From Nevskia sp. (GTDB taxonomy: Bacteria > Pseudomonadota > Gammaproteobacteria > Nevskiales > Nevskiaceae): 64,000 nt of DNA. The DNA is taken from contig JAKFUK010000002.1 of assembly GCA_021732745.1 (NCBI GenBank), forward strand, positions 62,001 to 126,000, written 5' to 3'. The position numbers were made by a program, and so were the translations under genes. The notes beneath the pieces are model-generated. The model had not been told where the DNA came from. It saw nothing but the letters and a program-made list of their open reading frames with translations, and made no database searches. Below, one piece after another: positions 61,922 to 64,000 of this stretch (positions are counted from its first letter, which is position 1; each line of letters begins with the position of its first letter).

Positions 61922-62521
61922 GTGACCCGTTCCAAAATGCTGCTGTCCGCTGTCCTTGCCGCCGCCTGCGGCACCGCCGTGGCCGCACCTGACAGCTACA
62001 CCATCGATTCCAGCCACACCTACCCGAGCTTCAAGGCCGCGCACATCGGCGGCATCTCGTTCTGGCGCGGCAAGATCAACCAGTCCAGCGGTGCCGTGAC
62101 CCTGGACCGCGCTGCCAAGACCGGCACCATCGACATCCTGATGGACATGACCAGCATCGACTTCGGCTTCGAGAAGATGAACGAGCATGCCAGGAAGGAC
62201 GACATCTTCGACGTTGCCAAGTACCCGACTGCGACCTACAAGTCGACCAAACTGGTGTTCACCGGCGACGCCATCACCGCCGTCGAAGGCAACCTGACCC
62301 TGCACGGCGTCACCAAGCCGGTGACGCTGACCGTCAACCAGTTCAAGTGCATTCCGCACCCGTTCTTCAAGCGCGAAGTCTGCGGAGCGGATGCCACGGC
62401 GGTGATCGACCGCACCGACTTCGGCGTTTCCTACGGCGTCGGCAAGGCGATCCCGGACGGCAAGGTGACGCTCGATATCCAGGTCGAAGCGCTGAAGGAC
62501 GAAGCGGCCGGCCCGACCTGA
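61922..62521 (+). CDS. YceI family periplasmic lipid-binding protein 2
   Basis: A 199-residue exported YceI protein starting at GTG 61922 with GAGG about 10 bases upstream. The signal peptide is MTRSKMLLSAVLAAACGTAVAA. The motif SYTIDSSHTYPSFKAAHIGGISFWRGKIN and TFDFG-type segments such as FDVAKYPTATYKSTKL are characteristic. It is more typical of the family than its upstream paralogue. It is probably co-transcribed with it. Confidence 0.94.
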   Translation: MTRSKMLLSAVLAAACGTAVAAPDSYTIDSSHTYPSFKAAHIGGISFWRGKINQSSGAVTLDRAAKTGTIDILMDMTSIDFGFEKMNEHARKDDIFDVAKYPTATYKSTKLVFTGDAITAVEGNLTLHGVTKPVTLTVNQFKCIPHPFFKREVCGADATAVIDRTDFGVSYGVGKAIPDGKVTLDIQVEALKDEAAGPT

Positions 62522-62533
62522 GCCAGGCCAACA

Positions 62534-62619
62534 TAGGGTGGGCAGGCCTCATCTGCCCACCAGTTCGCGACCGTCAAACTGCGGCGCAACGCGTGGGCAG
62601 ATGAAGCCTGCCCACCCTA
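62534..62619. repeat. GTAGG-end palindromic element, GTGGGCAG type
   Basis: 27-bp arms at 62534-62560 and 62593-62619 are complementary with a single mismatch (TAGGGTGGGCAGGC...TCTGCCCAC and its complement). Ends are TAGGG and CCCTA. It lies 12 bp after the second yceI gene. Confidence 0.8.
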
Positions 62620-62630
62620 CGAGGCTGTTG

Positions 62631-62676
62631 CTGTTCTCTGCGATCTCCGCGTTCTCTGCGTGAGATCCCGCTTTTC
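62631..62676 (+). repeat. Half-element identical to the right flank of the 38-kb palindrome
   Basis: About 45 bp (ctgttctctgcgatctccg, then ttctctgcgtgagatcccgc) match 38010-38055 with few changes. Only the right half-arm is present, with no left arm nearby. It lies between two palindromes of the GTAGG family. Confidence 0.7.
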
Positions 62677-62685
62677 CACCGCACA

Positions 62686-62757
62686 GTAGGTCGGCAATCC
62701 TTTGCCGACACGCGCCCTTCACCGGAGCGTGTCGGCGGCAAGGGATTGCCGCCCTAC
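62686..62757. repeat. GTAGG-end palindromic element, GGCAAT type
   Basis: Arms GGTCGGCAATCC-TTTGCCGACACGC and GCGTGTCGGCGGCAAGGGATTGCC, bounded by GTAGG and CCTAC, form a long imperfect hairpin. It lies just before the end of the glutamate dehydrogenase gene. Confidence 0.75.
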
Positions 62758-62781
62758 GGCTGAGCGCTGGATCAGGGTGGA

Positions 62782-64000
62782 TCAGCCCAGGTTGCCCAAC
62801 TCCCTGATCCCCACCGACAACCCGGCGAAATCCCGCGTCCCGGCCGCCTGAAGTTCGGCGAGCCGGGTTTGCGCGAACGCAGCCGCGCGTTCACGGCTGG
62901 CAAACCAGGCGGCGATGCGCGCTTCCGCATCGGCACCTGCGAAAGCCAGCGCAGCGGCGGCCAGCCGCCGGTGAATCTTCCAGGCGTCGTCGCGCAGGTT
63001 GACGCGCGACAGCGACTGCCACTTGCCCATGGTCGGCAGTTCGTTGATCGCCGCGAACAGCCACAGCAGGCGGAAGCGCTCGCCGATGCGGAAATACACG
63101 GCTGCCGCTTCGGCGATCGAAACATTCGCGCCTTCGGCCAGTTCGGCGATGTCCAGCGCCGCGCCCAGCGCCCGGGTGTTGGCCAGACGCCGCGCCAGCG
63201 ATTGCGGCACGCCTTCGGCCGTCATCGCGGCGTAGCTGCGATCCCAGTCTTCACGATAGGCCGGTGGCAGCGCCGCCGGCAGCAAGGCTTCGACCTCTGT
63301 GACCGGCCCGGTGTAGCGCTCGATCGCTTCGGCCACCGGCAAGGCTGCCCAGCGGCTGGATGCGAACCAGCCGGTGGCGTGCTTGAGCAAGCCTATGGCG
63401 AGGTTCATCAGCCGGTATTGCGTGGCCGCCGGCAGGACGTTGTCGAGCGCTTCGACACCGGCCCAGTAGCCGTCGCCGCCGTAGATCTGGTGGGCGGTGG
63501 CGTAGGCCTTGAGCACTTCGGCGCGGGTCAGGCCGTGATCGTCGGCCCAGAGTTGGGCGAAGCCGGCACCCATGCGGTTGACCAAGGCGTTGGACAGGAT
63601 GGTGGCGATGATTTCGCGCTTGAGCTGATGGCGGCTCAGCAGCGCGTCGTAGCGTTCGACCAGCAGCGGCGGGAAATTGCCCAGCAGATCGCGGACGAAG
63701 AAGGGATCGTCCGGCACGCCTGACGCGAGGATGGCGTCGTACAGGGAAATCTTCGAGTAGGCGATCAGCACGCTCAGTTCCGGCCGGGTGAGCCCGGCAC
63801 CTTGGGCGCGGCGGCGCTTGATGTCGTCCTCGTCCGGCAAGCCTTCGATCGCCCGATCCAGCCGCCCTTCGCGCTCCAGCATGCGCATCAGCTCGGCGTG
63901 ATCGTCCAGCCGCGCACCGGCGTTCTGGTGCAGCAGGCTGATCGCCTGGCTCTGCACGTAGTTGTCGCGCAGCACGAAGCGGGCGATGTCGTCGGTCATC
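62782..64000 (-). CDS. gdhB: NAD-specific glutamate dehydrogenase (large, GDH180-type), C-terminal part
   Basis: The frame is open to the window edge, so 406 C-terminal residues are seen of a protein that is about 1600 residues in this family. Family blocks include DDIARFVLRDNYVQSQAISLLH, GAGLTRPELSVLIAYSKISLYDAI, REIIATILSNALVNRMGAGFA and YYAVGxRF-like VYFRIGERFRLLWLFAAI. This is the large oligomeric NAD-dependent enzyme that deaminates glutamate, as in Pseudomonas and Xanthomonas. The catalytic domain is outside the window, so activity is inferred from the family. Confidence 0.9.
   Translation of the reverse strand, partial: MTDDIARFVLRDNYVQSQAISLLHQNAGARLDDHAELMRMLEREGRLDRAIEGLPDEDDIKRRRAQGAGLTRPELSVLIAYSKISLYDAILASGVPDDPFFVRDLLGNFPPLLVERYDALLSRHQLKREIIATILSNALVNRMGAGFAQLWADDHGLTRAEVLKAYATAHQIYGGDGYWAGVEALDNVLPAATQYRLMNLAIGLLKHATGWFASSRWAALPVAEAIERYTGPVTEVEALLPAALPPAYREDWDRSYAAMTAEGVPQSLARRLANTRALGAALDIAELAEGANVSIAEAAAVYFRIGERFRLLWLFAAINELPTMGKWQSLSRVNLRDDAWKIHRRLAAAALAFAGADAEARIAAWFASRERAAAFAQTRLAELQAAGTRDFAGLSVGIRELGNLG

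Overview
The window is GC-rich, densely coding DNA from a phototrophic proteobacterium, most likely a gammaproteobacterium. The evidence is a partial purple-bacterial photosynthesis gene cluster among ordinary gammaproteobacterial genes: oligoribonuclease, a type IV minor-pilin operon with PilY1, dapE, octaprenyl diphosphate synthase and a large NAD-type glutamate dehydrogenase. Some gene families (DUF1302 protein, PaaX-type regulator, RND pumps) recall Nevskiales-like bacteria, but that placement is a guess from memory. I see no insertion sequence, prophage, rRNA operon or CRISPR array.

Layout. (1) 1-6.2 kb: the end of a secreted or anchored protein, a small acidic protein, an NAD-dependent epimerase, a large secreted multidomain protein, orn, cystathionine beta-synthase and nikR. 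(2) 6.4-22.8 kb: the photosynthesis cluster. One long minus-strand run reads crtE-crtF-bchC-bchX-bchY-bchZ-pufB-pufA-pufL-pufM-pufC and ends in a clear terminator. A plus-strand pair, crtD-crtC, diverges from crtE. A second minus-strand run reads crtI-crtB and a 41-codon membrane protein gene. CrtE, B, I, C, D and F would take geranylgeranyl-PP to methoxylated spirilloxanthin-type carotenoids. BchXYZ and BchC serve bacteriochlorophyll a synthesis. PufBALMC are LH1, the reaction centre and its tetrahaem cytochrome. TGT-N12-ACA palindromes, the CrtJ/PpsR operator form, lie before bchC (two, 8 bp apart), between crtE and crtD (two) and before crtI. (3) 22.9-28.4 kb: a PII protein gene, a VOC protein, a transglutaminase-like protein, an N-formylglutamate amidohydrolase-like protein, tRNA-Pro(CGG), ispB and a ferredoxin-reductase-type flavoprotein flanked by two near-identical palindromic elements. 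(4) 28.8-37.8 kb: a DUF1302 protein and a tetR-tolC-mfp-RND efflux locus. (5) 38-44.1 kb: the minor pilin operon pilE/fimU/pilV/pilW/pilX/pilY1, in which pilW carries an in-frame TGA. (6) 44.4-52.3 kb: a PaaX-type regulator divergent from a crotonase-desaturase pair, a TauD-like dioxygenase, an AraC/GlxA regulator, an HD hydrolase, dapE and a YheT-like hydrolase. (7) 52.3-64 kb: an SDR, two tandem paralogous secreted hydrolases, a second tetR-mfp-RND efflux locus, cytochrome b561 with two YceI proteins, and the C-terminal part of a large glutamate dehydrogenase.

Intergenic spaces hold several families of dispersed palindromic repeats: elements with GTAGG...CCTAC-type ends, elements made of ctctgcgttctctgcgtgag-like words, and one short AATTGGGGTCAGATACA word. 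The most unusual observations are two photosynthesis genes without a conventional start codon where homology expects one (bchC appears to start at ATC; crtC has none), the CrtJ/PpsR operator layout, the overlooked 41-codon gene after crtB, and the interrupted pilW.
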